A stretch of DNA of 64,000 nt from the NCBI GenBank assembly GCA_024734495.1, contig JALMQS010000154.1, positions 62,001-126,000 of the forward strand, written 5' to 3'. The notes under the pieces are model-generated. The model saw only the letters and a program-made list of their open reading frames with translations. It made no database searches and was not told the origin of the DNA. Shown here one piece after another: positions 45,956 to 57,027 of this stretch. Source of the stretch: Forficula auricularia. Taxonomy: Eukaryota; Arthropoda; Insecta; Dermaptera; Forficulidae. Position 1 is the stretch's first letter. Each line of letters opens with the position of its first letter. A program made the position numbers and the translations under genes.

Positions 45956-46845
45956 TTCACAAATTAAGAAAAGTTTCGATTTCTCATTAAAAGAAAATTA
46001 ACAAGATTATTTTTTATAATTAATAAATATACTTGTTACATAAACAATAAAATCTGTTTTATTTTTTCTTTCTTACCTAAAATTAAATATATTTTATTTT
46101 ATTTTGCTGTTAAGACTTTTTTCAATACATTAACATTACTTAAAAAATAAGTGCATATATGGATATTATTCACGGCATATATTAACATTTGATACATATG
46201 GTATTTTGTTTGTCTTTTTATGTTTTCCATTGTATATTTTAGGGGGTTTTACTGCATAAAAATCCGGTCTCTGGTAATAAGCTAGCATAGTGACTCACTC
46301 ACTCAAATGCAAAAATGGTGCATATTGCAGAACTTCCAAGAACTTTAGAATCAGGGTGATTTCGACATGCCTCTGTTAGCTATTTAATATTAATTTCATA
46401 TTTTAAAAATAATTTTAGATTGTATCATAGACCAGAATTGGATTAGGTGAATGCGCAGAGGTAGACCTGGTCTGTTTCTTACGTAGTCGTGATTGGCCCT
46501 CTTAAGACATTGTCTGTTGTCTGTCCTTGGGATCGAATGAAAAGGTGGCTCGTGGCCGAAATGGCCATCGGATATTTGGATGACAAGAATTTCTCCGCCT
46601 TTCAGATGAGATATATGGTCTAGTCTCAGAAACGAATTTATATCGATTGTGTAAGATCATAAAATAATACTACAATTTTTCCAAAGCAACTTTTACTAGC
46701 ATTTTTACGACTGTAATTTTTACCTGATGACAGATGTAAAATAAGTCCAAAGTGTTATAAAACCCAAGTATAGTATAATAAAAACAAAAGATAGCATTAC
46801 ATTTTTTAGAATCGACCAAAATCAATCAAAAAGAATTGTTTAAAT
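45956..46845. other. Non-coding stretch with a non-repetitive island
   Basis: 46246-46340 (ATCCGGTCTCTGG, GTGACTCACTCACTCA) looks like a decayed repeat. 46430-46640 is unique, with the pair AGACCAG / TGGTCTAG at its ends. No gene recognised. Confidence 0.35.
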
Positions 46846-48118
46846 GAAATGACCTACATATCTAGGTTAAAAGTGAATAATAATAATAATATATAATAAA
46901 ATGTGATTGGAGGGTTGGAAGGTTGTGAGATAGATAGTAACAATTATAATCTTGGATCTAAAACGTTAAACAATCTAAACAAAGTTGGAATAACGACTCT
47001 TCTGCTTAAGCTTAAGAATTCAAAAAGGTGTAATATTTATAATAATAAAAATGATAATTAGAAATTCGTTCAATTTAAAACAGTTAATGAGTAGTATTTA
47101 ATTGTCAACCAACCTTTTTATTCAAGAAAATATAATACTTACATGATAAATAGATTTATTTTTGAAAAAAATGCCTGAGGAAATTTAAAAAAAAACAATT
47201 TTTGAAGTCAATTCTGGGGAGTGAAAATTCGTAAACAATAATTTGGAAATTTCATAGGATCAAAGACCTGGAAAAGCACATTTTTTGGACTACTCTCTAA
47301 AACTTAATCAGTAGATATCCACTGAACAACAGTGACTATTCACTTATCCAAACAGTCACAACGCTAATCAGTGGATAGTCACTGAATGTATTAGTGGATT
47401 TTGAAAATTCACTCATTCATTAGTGGCTTTTAAGGCCACAAGCCGTAAAGTCAACCTCTGTTTGAATCAGTGGAAATTAAAAACCACTGTTGAATCTGTT
47501 TAAATTAATACAAATGATTGATTTTTCAGTGACGTGTATGATCGCTGGAGAAATCAGCTGAAATTCCACTGATTCATTTTATTCTATTCTCTTTATTTTA
47601 TTCTAAAAAGGTTGATTAACAATTAAATACTTATAATGAATAATAATTAGAAATTCTTTCAATTTGAGACAGTCAATCAGAAGTATTTAATTGTCAAGCA
47701 GCCTTTTTAAATATATATAGTGCAAAAGATGTGCTTTACAGGGTCTTTTGATCCTATGTAATTTCCAAATTTATATTTAGGAAATTTAACTTCCCAGAAT
47801 TAACTTCAATTTTTTTTTTACAAAATAAAATTCGGTATTATATTTTCTCGAATAAAAAGGTTGCTTAACAATTAAATACCACTGATTAACTCTTTCAAAT
47901 TGAACGAATTTCTAATTATTATTATAAATATTACACCTTCTTGCATTCTCAAGCTTAAACAGAAGAGTCGTTACTCCAAATTTTTTAACCTTTTTAGCTT
48001 TTGGATCCCAGACTATGATTGATACTATCCCTCTCACAACCCTCCAACCCTCCAATTACATTTTATTATATACTATCATTACTCACATTTAACCTAGAAT
48101 GTAGGTCATTTCATATAG
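46846..48118. repeat. 1.27 kb palindrome
   Basis: Ends GAAATGACCTACAT and its complement. Arms of about 400 bp share TTGGAGGGTTGG, ACGACTCTTCTG, AGAAATTCGTTCAATTT, GTATTTAATTGTC and CCTTTTTATTC landmarks. The middle holds repeated CAGTGGA/TCCACTG units (47300-47580) and a further partial copy of the arm (47600-47720). No ORF of note. Confidence 0.8.
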
Positions 48119-48306
48119 AGTGATCTCTCTTCCTTTAGAGATAAGGTATTGCAAAGATGCCAAATAGAATTTCAGGCTAGTAGATATTAATTTCTTAATT
48201 TCTATTATCCTACGAACGGCCCTTTTGACTCTAGATTCTAGCCATCTGCCAATTTATGATACTATTATATTTTTAAATTTTGTCTTCTATCTAGGGATCA
48301 GATTTT

Positions 48307-48387
48307 AGCCGGTTGCCGGGAGTTGAACTAGAACCCGGGTCCACTTGATTAGCACGCTGGTAGGCTATCCCCTCGGCCAATCCGACC
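48307..48387 (-). pseudogene. tRNA-Ser-like pseudogene or tRNA-derived SINE head
   Basis: On the minus strand GTCGGATTGGCCGAGGGGAT starts a tRNA-like fold: a 7-bp acceptor with one mismatch to the 3' AACCGGC, an A box TGGCCGAGGGG, a GTGCTAATC loop suggesting anticodon GCT, and CCCGGGTTC...CTCCCGG in the T-arm position. The T loop has extra bases and the anticodon stem is weak, so it is not a functional tRNA. Confidence 0.5.
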
Positions 48388-48499
48388 CCCAAGATTTAGA
48401 TTTATTTTTCATTTAAAATTATTAATTTTCTTAAACGGCAAACAGCGTACCGAGTCTTGAAAAAGTTTCACTTTTTCCTCCAATTTCTTTATTTCTAAT

Positions 48500-48760
48500 T
48501 GAATAGGATCGAGGAATATAAATGAAGTGGGACTCAAAGGATCCGTCTTTCTAATTAATTCAACGTAACTGCCATGAATCATCTGGCCAGTGACCTGTGG
48601 TCGGTCGGTCGGTCGCTCTCTATCGATTCGATCGCTAAATGATTTCAAAGGTAAGAAATCACACCCGGCACGGTGGCTGGGCGGGTTCCTGTCACGAGCG
48701 CCTGCGGGCACCGCACTTACACACACCCCCAAGAACTACCAATTCAAGCATTGGAAGAAG
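48500..48760. promoter_or_regulatory. GC-rich island with splice-donor-like sites on both strands
   Basis: A GC-rich region with CG dinucleotides (TGGTCGGTCGGTCGGTCGCT, GGCGGGTTCCTGTCACGAGC) and candidate donors AAAG|GTAAGAAAT on plus (48651) and TGT|GTAAGTG on minus (48720). It could be a promoter with first exons. ORFs on both strands here look fortuitous; the minus one overlaps a low-copy AAGTTTCACTTTTTCC segment also near 17650. Confidence 0.3.
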
Positions 48761-49269
48761 AAGAAACCAAGCAAGCAACATCTCCAATTAGGCCCATTGC
48801 CATACTAACTTTCAAATAATGACTCTACCTACTACCTAATTATAGGGTTTACCTACCACTAACATAACCTCTAATAATTGATACTCTTTTAAGAATTTAA
48901 TTTTTGAATTAGAACAATGGATTTTTTTTTAAATAATCTAACCAGGATTTTAAAAAATAAAAATGTGTACACTCAAAGGGAAAATAAACTACAACCGATC
49001 GCTGCTAAACTTTATACATAGCCATTTGAAATATTATTATGTTTATTCCTTTATTATTAACCTGATAATAAGAATATCCAGCTTTTGACCTAGGGGGGGG
49101 GCAAATCCGGAACAGGGTGGCAACTCAAACAGAATTTTCAAATTCCCGTTTATTTACCAGTTTTCCCGTCAAAAACTTCAATTTCTCACAGTTGACAGTA
49201 GCCTATTAACAATGATTTGTAAAAAGAGACCCCATAATGGTAAGAGCAAAAGAAAAAAATTGACACGTT

Positions 49270-49950
49270 CTGATGTGGCCATCCACTTGACTTTACTTCT
49301 GGTTGAGTTTGGTACAAGGGCCTAGATTTTAATTTTTTGACCCTACAACACCGCCTACCCATTTTAGGCGGTTAGTTTTTGCATTTTTAGTCTGGATATG
49401 TATACAAAATTTGGTTGAGTTTGGTCAAATGGTCTAGATTTTTATTTTGTGACTCCCCCCCCGCTAATTTTGGCTCCAGAAAAAAAAATATTTTCGTTAT
49501 TATAGGTTCATTTTATAGTATATTTCATTTTTCTTGTTTTTTTAGTTTGAAGATATTATAATTTTAATTTTTAACCCCCCCTCCCTTAATTTTGGGTCCA
49601 TATGCACCAAAATCTAATCAGCTCTTAATCTCAATGCACCAAAACTAGGTGTGAACTTTGGTTTTGATATTCATACTAGTTTTTGAGCTAGCTAGTCCAT
49701 AAAATTTGGTAACGTACAGACTAACAGAATAACAGAATGACAGACTAACAGACATTATCTCGAAAAATATAAATTTTTCGATGTTCACTTATTAGAGCTT
49801 ATTTGTAGAGCGAAATGCCATCGTTTTGCCCAATTTTTTTTATCAAAATAGTTTTAGCCGTTTTTGAGATATTTCGAAAAAAAAGAAGCAAAAAACACTT
49901 TTTTTATCCACGATTACAATACTTGACCATACCCTGTATGGTAAAGTAAA
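49270..49950 (-). mobile_element. TIR element with CTTTACCATACA-like ends, copy 2
   Basis: Inverted relative to the 31 and 60 kb copies: TGGCCATCCACTTGACTTTA at left, then G/C-run blocks, then GAGCTAGCTAGTCCA, GAAATGCCATCGTTTTGC, CGATTACAATACTTGACCAT and CCTGTATGGTAAAGTAAA at right. TIR core CTTTAC(C)AT..; no transposase. Confidence 0.75.
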
Positions 49951-50383
49951 ATGGTCAGCCCATAGATCTTCAGGACTTTAGTGTAGGGCATACAGCAGTA
50001 TACTGCTGATTTTAAGGCAGCACTGTCTGATTACTCCTGATCAATTCCTGTTACTTGGTTCACACACCAGGCAGGATTCTATTCATTTTTTTTTGCTCAT
50101 TTTGTTGAAAAGTTTCTGAAACGGGGAGAAAAATAATTTTCAACCATGATTTATTCCGTCTGTGTGCCTGAATCCAGATAACTTTTAAGAACGAAAGGGT
50201 GTAGATAGTTTCTTCTTGTGATAAAATATTTGTATTTCCAATGCGGAGAATTTATAGGCTTTCTAGATTTACAACTTCTGGTTTATAAATTCACAAAACA
50301 ACATTTTTTTTAATGAATTTATTCAGATTTTTAGGTAATGTTATAATATAGGCATACTTGAACAAGTTATTTTAATTGTAGAC

Positions 50384-50417
50384 CTGAAGATGGCTTTTCT
50401 ATTCAAGGCGAAACAGT
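50384..50417 (+). other. Isolated hammerhead-like motif
   Basis: CTGAAGA-TG-GCTTT-ctattc-AAGGC-GAAACAGTC. The core is kept, the stem includes a G-U pair, and two bases precede the stem. No palindrome arms are obvious around it. Confidence 0.45.
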
Positions 50418-50762
50418 CTTTTTTGACTCTAGGTAAGAAAATATTAAATCGAAATTTAGATACTTATCATTATTTCAAATTAAAAATTCACCGAAACTAC
50501 AATTAGTTTTAGGAGCAAAAAAAAAAGGTCAATCTGGTACTAATTATTTCTCACATCTCTGGTCATTTGTCTCCATTTTCCCAGTTATATATCGAAATTT
50601 CCAGTTTTTTCCAATTTTTTCCCTCAAATTATTTTAAAAGAAATTTTCTTGTATTTTCTGTAAAGCGACTTAAAACAAGTTCTGTGAAAGAATCACCTGA
50701 AATAATGACATGTTTTCAATGTACGCTAAGATTAAAATTTTCACTGTTCTCTCCAGTTTATA

Positions 50763-51277
50763 TTAACCTTCCAGCGGGCGCGCTGTCGTAAAATTTACGA
50801 CACATGCGCCTTATCCCTTTACCACTTAGTCTCAAGAATCGAGCTCTGAGCTATTCGAGAGTCAGGGTTTTTCTAAACTACAGGATAGAAGTTTTTCTTA
50901 TTCATTGATATTTGAGAATTTCCGTTGAGCGTAAATTTTACGAAAAAATATTTTTTTCTCATTGTTTCTTATTTTATATCGTTTCTTTTTATAGCTAAAT
51001 GTATTTTTTGTAGTTTTAGTCCTGTTCCATTATGGCCCGTAGGCCGCTAACACAAAAAGAGCTAGAAGAAATATTTAGTGTAGTTTCGTTTTTTGTTTAA
51101 GAAAGTCAAATATATTTTTTAAAAGTACTGTCATTTATCATTTTTCATAACCTTACAGCAATTCTCTAACATTAATATAAAGAAAACACCATTTACATTG
51201 AGAAAACTTAATGGCGTAAAATTTACGACAAGCTCCCGCTCAAGGGAAATTACACAGCGCGCCCGCTGGAAGGATAA
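50763..51277 (+). mobile_element. piggyBac-like MITE
   Basis: TTAA (50763-50766), then CCTTCCAGCGGGCGCGCTG, mirrored exactly at 51252-51273 and followed by ATAA, a one-base-changed TTAA. TTAA targets and CCYT-type ends define piggyBac. Just inside both ends, and once internally, sits the palindrome CGTAAAATTTACG or CGTAAATTTTACG (about 50787, 50930, 51214). Length 507 bp, so internally deleted. Confidence 0.85.
51032..51100 (+). pseudogene. N-terminal stub of the piggyBac-like transposase
   Basis: An ATG-started frame of 22 codons, MARRPLTQKELEEIFSVVSF and two more, ends at TAA. L-T-x-x-E-L resembles the opening of piggyBac transposases. Everything downstream, including the catalytic domain, is deleted. 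Confidence 0.5.
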
Positions 51278-51374
51278 GTAAAAGAGATAATATTTAATTT
51301 ATTACTGGAAATTTAGGATTGAAAGATTCTTCCCCCATAAAAATATAAATATAATAAACTTAATGAGGAAGGAA

Positions 51375-51427
51375 CCACGAGCGCGAAGGTCGAGAGCCCC
51401 GCAGGTCAAAAACGTTTGAAAACCACT
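51375..51427 (-). repeat. hAT terminus remnant
   Basis: On the minus strand CAGTGGTTTTCAAACGTTTT is a classic hAT-type end, followed by GACCTGCGGGGCTCTCG. No second end nearby. Confidence 0.6.
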
Positions 51428-52002
51428 GATTTGATGTATTCATAAATATAAGGTGAGCAGTATTAGTGGTATGAATCGCCTTTTATTCATGAAACGAGAC
51501 TCCATTCTGAAATCGCGAGGTGAACACTCGCATATATTTTAATCTCTCCATTTAGAGAGACAGAGAGATTAAAGTGTATCAATTGTAAGCCAGCCATTGG
51601 GTACAATAAATCTTCCTTTATGCTTACTGTTCCGAATAATACTCCTGACTATAGACAGATAGACAGACAGACAGACAGAACAAGTGATCGCCAATTTGAA
51701 CGCCACTCATGGTTCATTAGTGATAAAGAAGTGATTGGAAGCTTGTTAGAGATGAAAAAAAAACGAAAGTCGTGTTCATTCAAGCCGGTTTCGAATAATT
51801 AAAACTCTGCTCCTCAATTAATTTTCCATATATATATAATTGGGTGTGACTTGTAATGGTTAATAATGAAAAATCGTTTTTTTTTTCTTTAGTTACTTCT
51901 TTTAATAATAGCCCCTGTAGCTATGTATATAAAAAAGCATAGCTGAAATCTACTCTATGTTTTAAATACTGAACTATTTAATTGAAAAGTTTTTATTTTG
52001 GC
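51428..52002. other. Non-coding stretch with a tetranucleotide repeat
   Basis: (AGAC)n at about 51650-51681. No gene recognised. Confidence 0.5.
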
Positions 52003-52095
52003 CAGAGTAGCAGAGTTTTTGATTCATAAAGAGAAACAAGGAGGTTGTCGTCTGCTTGATGCAAATAAACATACACACTTATATATCAATTATAT
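52003..52095 (+). repeat. GAGGTTGTCCTC repeat family member
   Basis: TTGGCCAGAGTAGCAGAG, GATTCATAAAGAGAAACAAG, GAGGTTGTCGTCTGCTTGAT, GCAAATAAACATACACAC. Confidence 0.7.
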
Positions 52096-52186
52096 ATCTG
52101 TATATCAAAGAAAAAATTAATTATTGATTGTATAACAAATATTAAAAAATACAAATCTTTAAAAAACAATCAAAATACACGTTTAT

Positions 52187-52230
52187 TCGAAACCAAACGA
52201 TTCGGGAGAATTTCTCTCTTTTTCAATGGT
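52187..52230 (-). other. Decayed hammerhead-like motif downstream of the PLE remnant
   Basis: On the minus strand TTGAAAAAGAGAGAAATTCT then CCCGAATCGTTTGG aligns base by base with the motifs at 18243 and 39265. It lies about 150 nt 3' of the PLE stop codon on the same strand. Confidence 0.5.
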
Positions 52231-52376
52231 AAATTTTTGTCAAAAAGAAAAAAGAAAAAAAAAATTTGCTTCTTCTAAAATTTAGAAAGCAACACTAAGA
52301 TATTAAATATTTCTATAAAGGCAATTGTATATAGTGTCTTGGTGACCCGATTACATTTAAATAAAAATACAAATAT

Positions 52377-52697
52377 TTATGAAAAATTATTTTTCTCTAA
52401 AATTTTTTTATAAACATTCGCAAAACAATCCATATCTGACCTTTTATTAATCAAATTTTTGTTATTTAAAATTTCGATCATTTCCAAAATTAATCTTTTT
52501 TCCAAGTTATATTCTTTATCTAAAATTTTGGGATTAGAAAAGTCAAAATTGTGTTTAAGGTTAGAATGGTTAGCCAGCCAGCATTGTACATTCAGAATTT
52601 TTCATTCTAATGGAATATTCATGCTCGTAAATTCGAGATTTTAAGTATTGTTTAGTCTCTCCTATGTATGTTCCGTCACAATTTTGCTTAAATTATG
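52377..52697 (-). pseudogene. Penelope-like element GIY-YIG endonuclease remnant, copy 2 (well preserved)
   Basis: Minus-strand translation gives KQNCDGTYIGETKQYLKSRI, YEHEYSIRMKNSECTMLAG, a frameshift, then HSNLKHNFDFSNPKILDKEY, NLEKRLILEMIEILNNK and VYKKILEKNNFS before a TAA. C-x-G-x-YIGET...RI.EH and the later HxF-DF, EKR..LEM series match the GIY-YIG endonuclease at the C-terminus of Penelope-like ORFs (the YIG, Arg and Glu positions are visible). The reverse-transcriptase part is missing upstream. One frameshift makes this copy non-coding. Confidence 0.8.
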
Positions 52698-53189
52698 AAG
52701 GAGCTATTTATTATTATTTCGCGTGATCTCAGCTCGCTGGGCGATAATGAATTCTGGTTTCAATTTTTTTATTCGTGTTTTGTGATATCCAGGATAATAT
52801 CAGAACACAAAAAAGACGATAATGAATTCCGGTTTCAATTTTTTTTATTTGTTTGTTGCGATATCCACGATAATTTCAGAACATAAAAAGTCGTAGAAAG
52901 TTATATTTTAAGCTCTCTAGTTGCAAAAACTTCAGGTTCAAATAGGCATACAGATTTTTTTAGGATTATTTTGAGATTTCCTTGTCTAAAAAACAACAGC
53001 TGTTTTAAGAAATAAATTTTGAATAGTTTTTATTAAATTATTTTTATTTAGGTCCATATTTTATTAAATTAAAATTCAAGGTAGAAAGACTTACAATAAT
53101 TTAATTTTTTTTAGGGATAAAAATTCAATAATTATATTATCTTTATACCCTAAATTCTAATTTAATAGTTTATTATATTTATAACTAGA
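52698..53189. other. AT-rich stretch with a short tandem pair
   Basis: GATAATGAATTCTGGTTTCA at 52742 is repeated at 52818 (period 76), each followed by CAATTTTTTT and GATATCCA. Otherwise nothing recognised. Confidence 0.55.
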
Positions 53190-53865
53190 TGCCTCGAGCA
53201 CCCTTTCTACCCGTGACATCTCAACCCTCCACCCCTACACATCTGCAAAGTACGGGATAATTACGACATTTTTTTTATTTAGATTTGTTAAAATTTTTGA
53301 AAAAATTTACCTTTTGTAATGTTTGAATCGTGAGAAAAAATTAAGTATTAACTGGATGGCTATATTTTTGTTAGAAATAAGTCAGAAAATATGAAGGGGA
53401 GGGAGTTGCGGGATAATTAAAATTATGAAATCTTCAAAGCCGAGATTTTTAAGAAAGTTAATATTTTTAGGAAAGGTATAAATGAATATATGGTTATCCC
53501 ACTAGAATCGAAATCAGAAAAATATAGCAAATATAGGGTTGCAAAAGTCAAGACGTAGTTAAGCCAGCCCAACAGAATACTCACAAACATTGATAAATAA
53601 AAATCGCGTGTCTTAATCAATAAAATAAAAGTTTTTATTTATAATTGACTATAATTACAATAATTTTAATCTCAATAGTTTTACAAAAATAAATTCAATC
53701 TCTAAGATTTTTATATCATAATTTGGGACAAATTTAAAACTCGAAATATATACCATAATTTTGGCCAGTTGGAGTAGTTTTAATTTATATAATTTATTTA
53801 TTTCTTGACCCGTGATAAGATCAGCCCGGGCGAAAAGCCGGGTTTGCTAATATATATATATGTAT
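53190..53865 (-). repeat. Interspersed repeat (AGCAAACCCGGC type) with CTAG end
   Basis: On the minus strand it begins in a (TA)n run, then TTAGCAAACCCGGCTTTTCG and CCCGGGCTGATCTTATCACG, and ends TGCTCGAGGCATCTAG before T. The CCCGGGC hairpin and CTAG|T end recall Helitrons, but the 5' end does not fit. Confidence 0.5.
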
Positions 53866-55424
53866 AAGGTACATACTCGAAAATATTTTTTCTGATTCTA
53901 TCCCCCTTGGTGAAACTAATTAAATCCGACATTTAATCAAATCGGCCATTTCGCGTTGATGATTAGAGAATAATCATTTATTAAATTAAATTGTAGTGCT
54001 TATTATATAATGCCCCTGGGTGCCGCCAAAATCAGCCTAAGGCGCCGCAAATTCTTCATTATTAAATTAATATTATTATTAAATTAAGACGTAATTTTGT
54101 TTAAAATTTATCATCGTTTTCTTGTTAATTAAACGACATTTATTTTCTTCATTTTTATTTATTTATTTTTTTACTTTTAGTTGTGAAATTAATTTCGCAT
54201 CTGTTAAATAAATGAGCTCAGTTACAATCTACTGACTTTCTCATTCAAATGCAATTTCATAGCTAAAATAGTTTTGATTAATTTTTATTTTATTATTATT
54301 TTTTTTAAAGCGTTTTGAAATAAATAGTGAAAATGTAAAGTGATTTTTAAGAAATAATTCTATAGGTATCTAAATTTTAAAATAAAATTGTTTTCTAATG
54401 CAAGTATTGTGATGATTTTAAATATTCGAATTTGAGCCGAAATCCAACGCTAGATAACTCCTAGTGGCGTCCATGTAACAAAACTGGGTGCAACCGGTTG
54501 CCTATCTACAGGGGCGCCTGGAAAATCGAAAGGGAGCCATTGCAAATCTACATTTTTAATCTAATAACTCGAGATTATATCTAGATAAGGTTTTCACAAA
54601 CCTAATTCAAAATATATTTTTTACATTCATTCAACCATGAAAGTTTGTTCTGGTACCAAAATGTTTGTAATACATTACGAAGAATTTATGATGAAAAATG
54701 GAAAAAATTTGAAAAAAAAATAATCGTCGAGCTTGAACGAGTGTAGCTAATGAGCTGAAATTTGGTAAAAAGGATTGTTCTAATAAAATTGCTCGTATTT
54801 GTAGACTCGCAGTATAACAATAAGTTTTGGTATATAGGATATAGCCTAGATTCCATTCAGTATTATGTTGAGCTTAATTAATTTAATAAATTGTTATCAA
54901 TTTTTAGTGCAAGTCCTATATTTTAAGAAAATATTATTTAAAATCGAGAGAGAAAAAAATGAGAATAATTATTTTTATTCGAAAATACTGTGGTTTCAAT
55001 AGCCTGGGCTTCCACTCTATCATAATCTAATCCAAAATATACATGCCATTAATTCAGTAGAATTAATAAATACACAGAGTACATGGTACCTACACACATT
55101 TATTGTTATACAGTAGAATAAAAATGAGTTCTTAAAGAATCAGTAGTAATTTTCCTTTAATTTTGAGCTTCCGGGGTATCTGATTATTTTAATCCCAATC
55201 AACCCCTTAACGTTTTTTTAGATCGTAAATATCTTAGAAACTAATGATGTCATTATCTGATATTTTATGATAACTTCTATTTTATTCAAATATTTCTTAA
55301 AACATTTTTTTTAATAAAAAAGTATTAAAGAAAACAATAAAAATAGTAATGCTACCGGGTTCTGTTTTTTTTGTCCTATATACCAGTAGTAGTATTTTTA
55401 ACTCTATAATATTAAATTAAAGGA
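53866..55424. other. Non-coding stretch with transposon-terminus scraps
   Basis: CCCCTGGGTGCCGCCAAAAT at 54011 and CAGGGGCGCCTGGAAAATCG at 54511 look like ends of hAT-type elements. No gene recognised. Confidence 0.4.
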
Positions 55425-56035
55425 GACAATAAAAGACTCCAATCTATTAAGGCGCCCAAGATATCAGGATGCCTGAATAAAACGATTTGTTCAAAAAAGA
55501 GACAATAAAAGACGCCAATCTATTAACGCGTACAAGATATCAGGATGCCTGAATGAAACGATTTGGTCAAACAAGTTTCTGGGTACCGAACCAAAAGTAA
55601 GCATCTTTAAGACCGTTGTGCGACCGATTTTGGCATACTCAGCCGAAACAAGAACAGACTACGCGTTCCAAACCCTATCTCACTGCTAGAGAATTCCAGG
55701 GAACTCGAACGCTCATACAGAACAGAAAACTCTGCCTACATCTCCCGACAGCGTCTCCGGGTCTTTTTGGGTTACTCCGAATATTGGAAGTTTGTACGCA
55801 GAATTGCCCGTAAAACAAGGATGGGCAGGGTAAAAAATGAAGATATTAGGGAAAAGTGCAATATACAAAAGCCAGCGTATGGGTCCAAAGGAGAAGATCA
55901 GAATGGAGTGCACACCCCTAGAAGACCGGCTAGTGAGAAAGGTACATGTCAACAACCCTAAAAGGAAAAGAAGACGGGGCCGTCCAAGAAAACGATGGAA
56001 AGACACTCTGGAGTAAACAAGTTTTTAGCCTAATA
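55425..56035 (+). pseudogene. RTE/Jockey-type LINE C-terminal remnant with a 5' tandem duplication
   Basis: Two tandem copies of about 72 bp (from AGACAATAAAAGACTCCAAT) open the fragment. The second continues into RIQDISGCLNETIWSNKFLG-like and VSIFKTVVRPILAYSAETRT. Later pieces are GRVKNEDIREKCNIQ, then DRLVRKVHVNNPKRKRRRGR and PRKRWKDTLE. GRPRKRWKD at the C-terminus is a familiar insect LINE ending. Stops and shifts interrupt the frame. Confidence 0.75.
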
Positions 56036-56036
56036 A

Positions 56037-56165
56037 TAATAAAATAATAAGAAGAAGAATAAAAGAGTGTCTTCTGTTGGAAAAATAAATTTATAATTTA
56101 TTTATAGAGACTATAGTTTCACTGGCTTTGCCCTCTTCATCACTCTATTACAATTGATTCACAGG
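56037..56165 (-). repeat. One-armed relative of the 59741 palindrome with hammerhead-like motif
   Basis: AATAAAAGAGTGTCTTCTG and GACTATAGTTTC match 59741-59820. The motif (minus 56116-56143) is GTGATGA-A-GAGGGCAAAGCC...GAAACTATAG. Confidence 0.65.
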
Positions 56166-56819
56166 AATTGATGTATGATGTGGATCAATTAATAAGGTTT
56201 AAAAAATAAAAATTTTAGGTTTATTTTCGAATAGGTATTTCTGGATTCAGAGTTTAGTTTGAGATTTGTGCTAAGAGGATATTATGCAAAATGATAATAA
56301 GAAAAATTTCGAATCTATTTCTCCCATGGTATGTAAGTATGTGGCAAGCGGTGCAATGTGAAATGTACACTGTAGCTACCATTTTGAAACTTTTTTTAAC
56401 ACCTCATTAATAAAAGAATAAACACACTACTTCAATTCATTTATTCAATATTTTCTTTTATGTTGTTTATTTTCTTTCTTATTTTAATCGTCCATCCTGT
56501 TCTTTATATGGATGGTTTATTTAAAAATTAGAAGCTTTTCCTTTATCTGATAGTTGTTGTCGATTAGCACTCCGAGAAAGGTGAGCTAACACGGGCGCCA
56601 ATTGGTCCACCTGTCTATATCGATGGAGTTCGCTAATTGGCGGAGGCGGAGTACGGACGGAGTACGGCCATCAACTTGGACACACGGACAGCTGACTACT
56701 TGCTACGCAGCCACTCCCAACATTTAAGAGACAAAAACACCCCCGCTACATCATCTTATATGTTACATTATCTAATATAACATATAGCGAAGATGTTCTT
56801 GTAAACTTGATTGTCTGGG

Positions 56820-57027
56820 AACATAATACATAAGAAGAGCTACCTCCACGCATTTTCTTGTCACTCTGGACGCAATTCAAAAAAGAGCAATAAAACTAAT
56901 TGAAGATACTGCACTGCCTTATGCGGTTCACCCGATTCTCTAACTCACGGCAGCAGTATCATCTACATTCTAGAGTGGTTTTAGCAAGGGAATTTCAAAT
57001 TATGCGAAAATTAACGGAAGAACTCGG
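56820..57027 (+). pseudogene. LINE fragment related to 415-1010, left part
   Basis: A frame reading VTLDAIQKRAIKLIEDTALP parallels LDAIQRQAIRLIGDPA of the first LINE fragment; stops follow. The fragment is cut at 57028 by a palindrome. Confidence 0.6.

Noticed and set aside
48409..48732. 107-codon minus-strand ORF with a charged C-terminus
   Set aside because: It starts at a non-ATG codon, overlaps an ORF on the other strand and ends in a dispersed AAGTTTCACTTTTTCC segment; no domain recognised.
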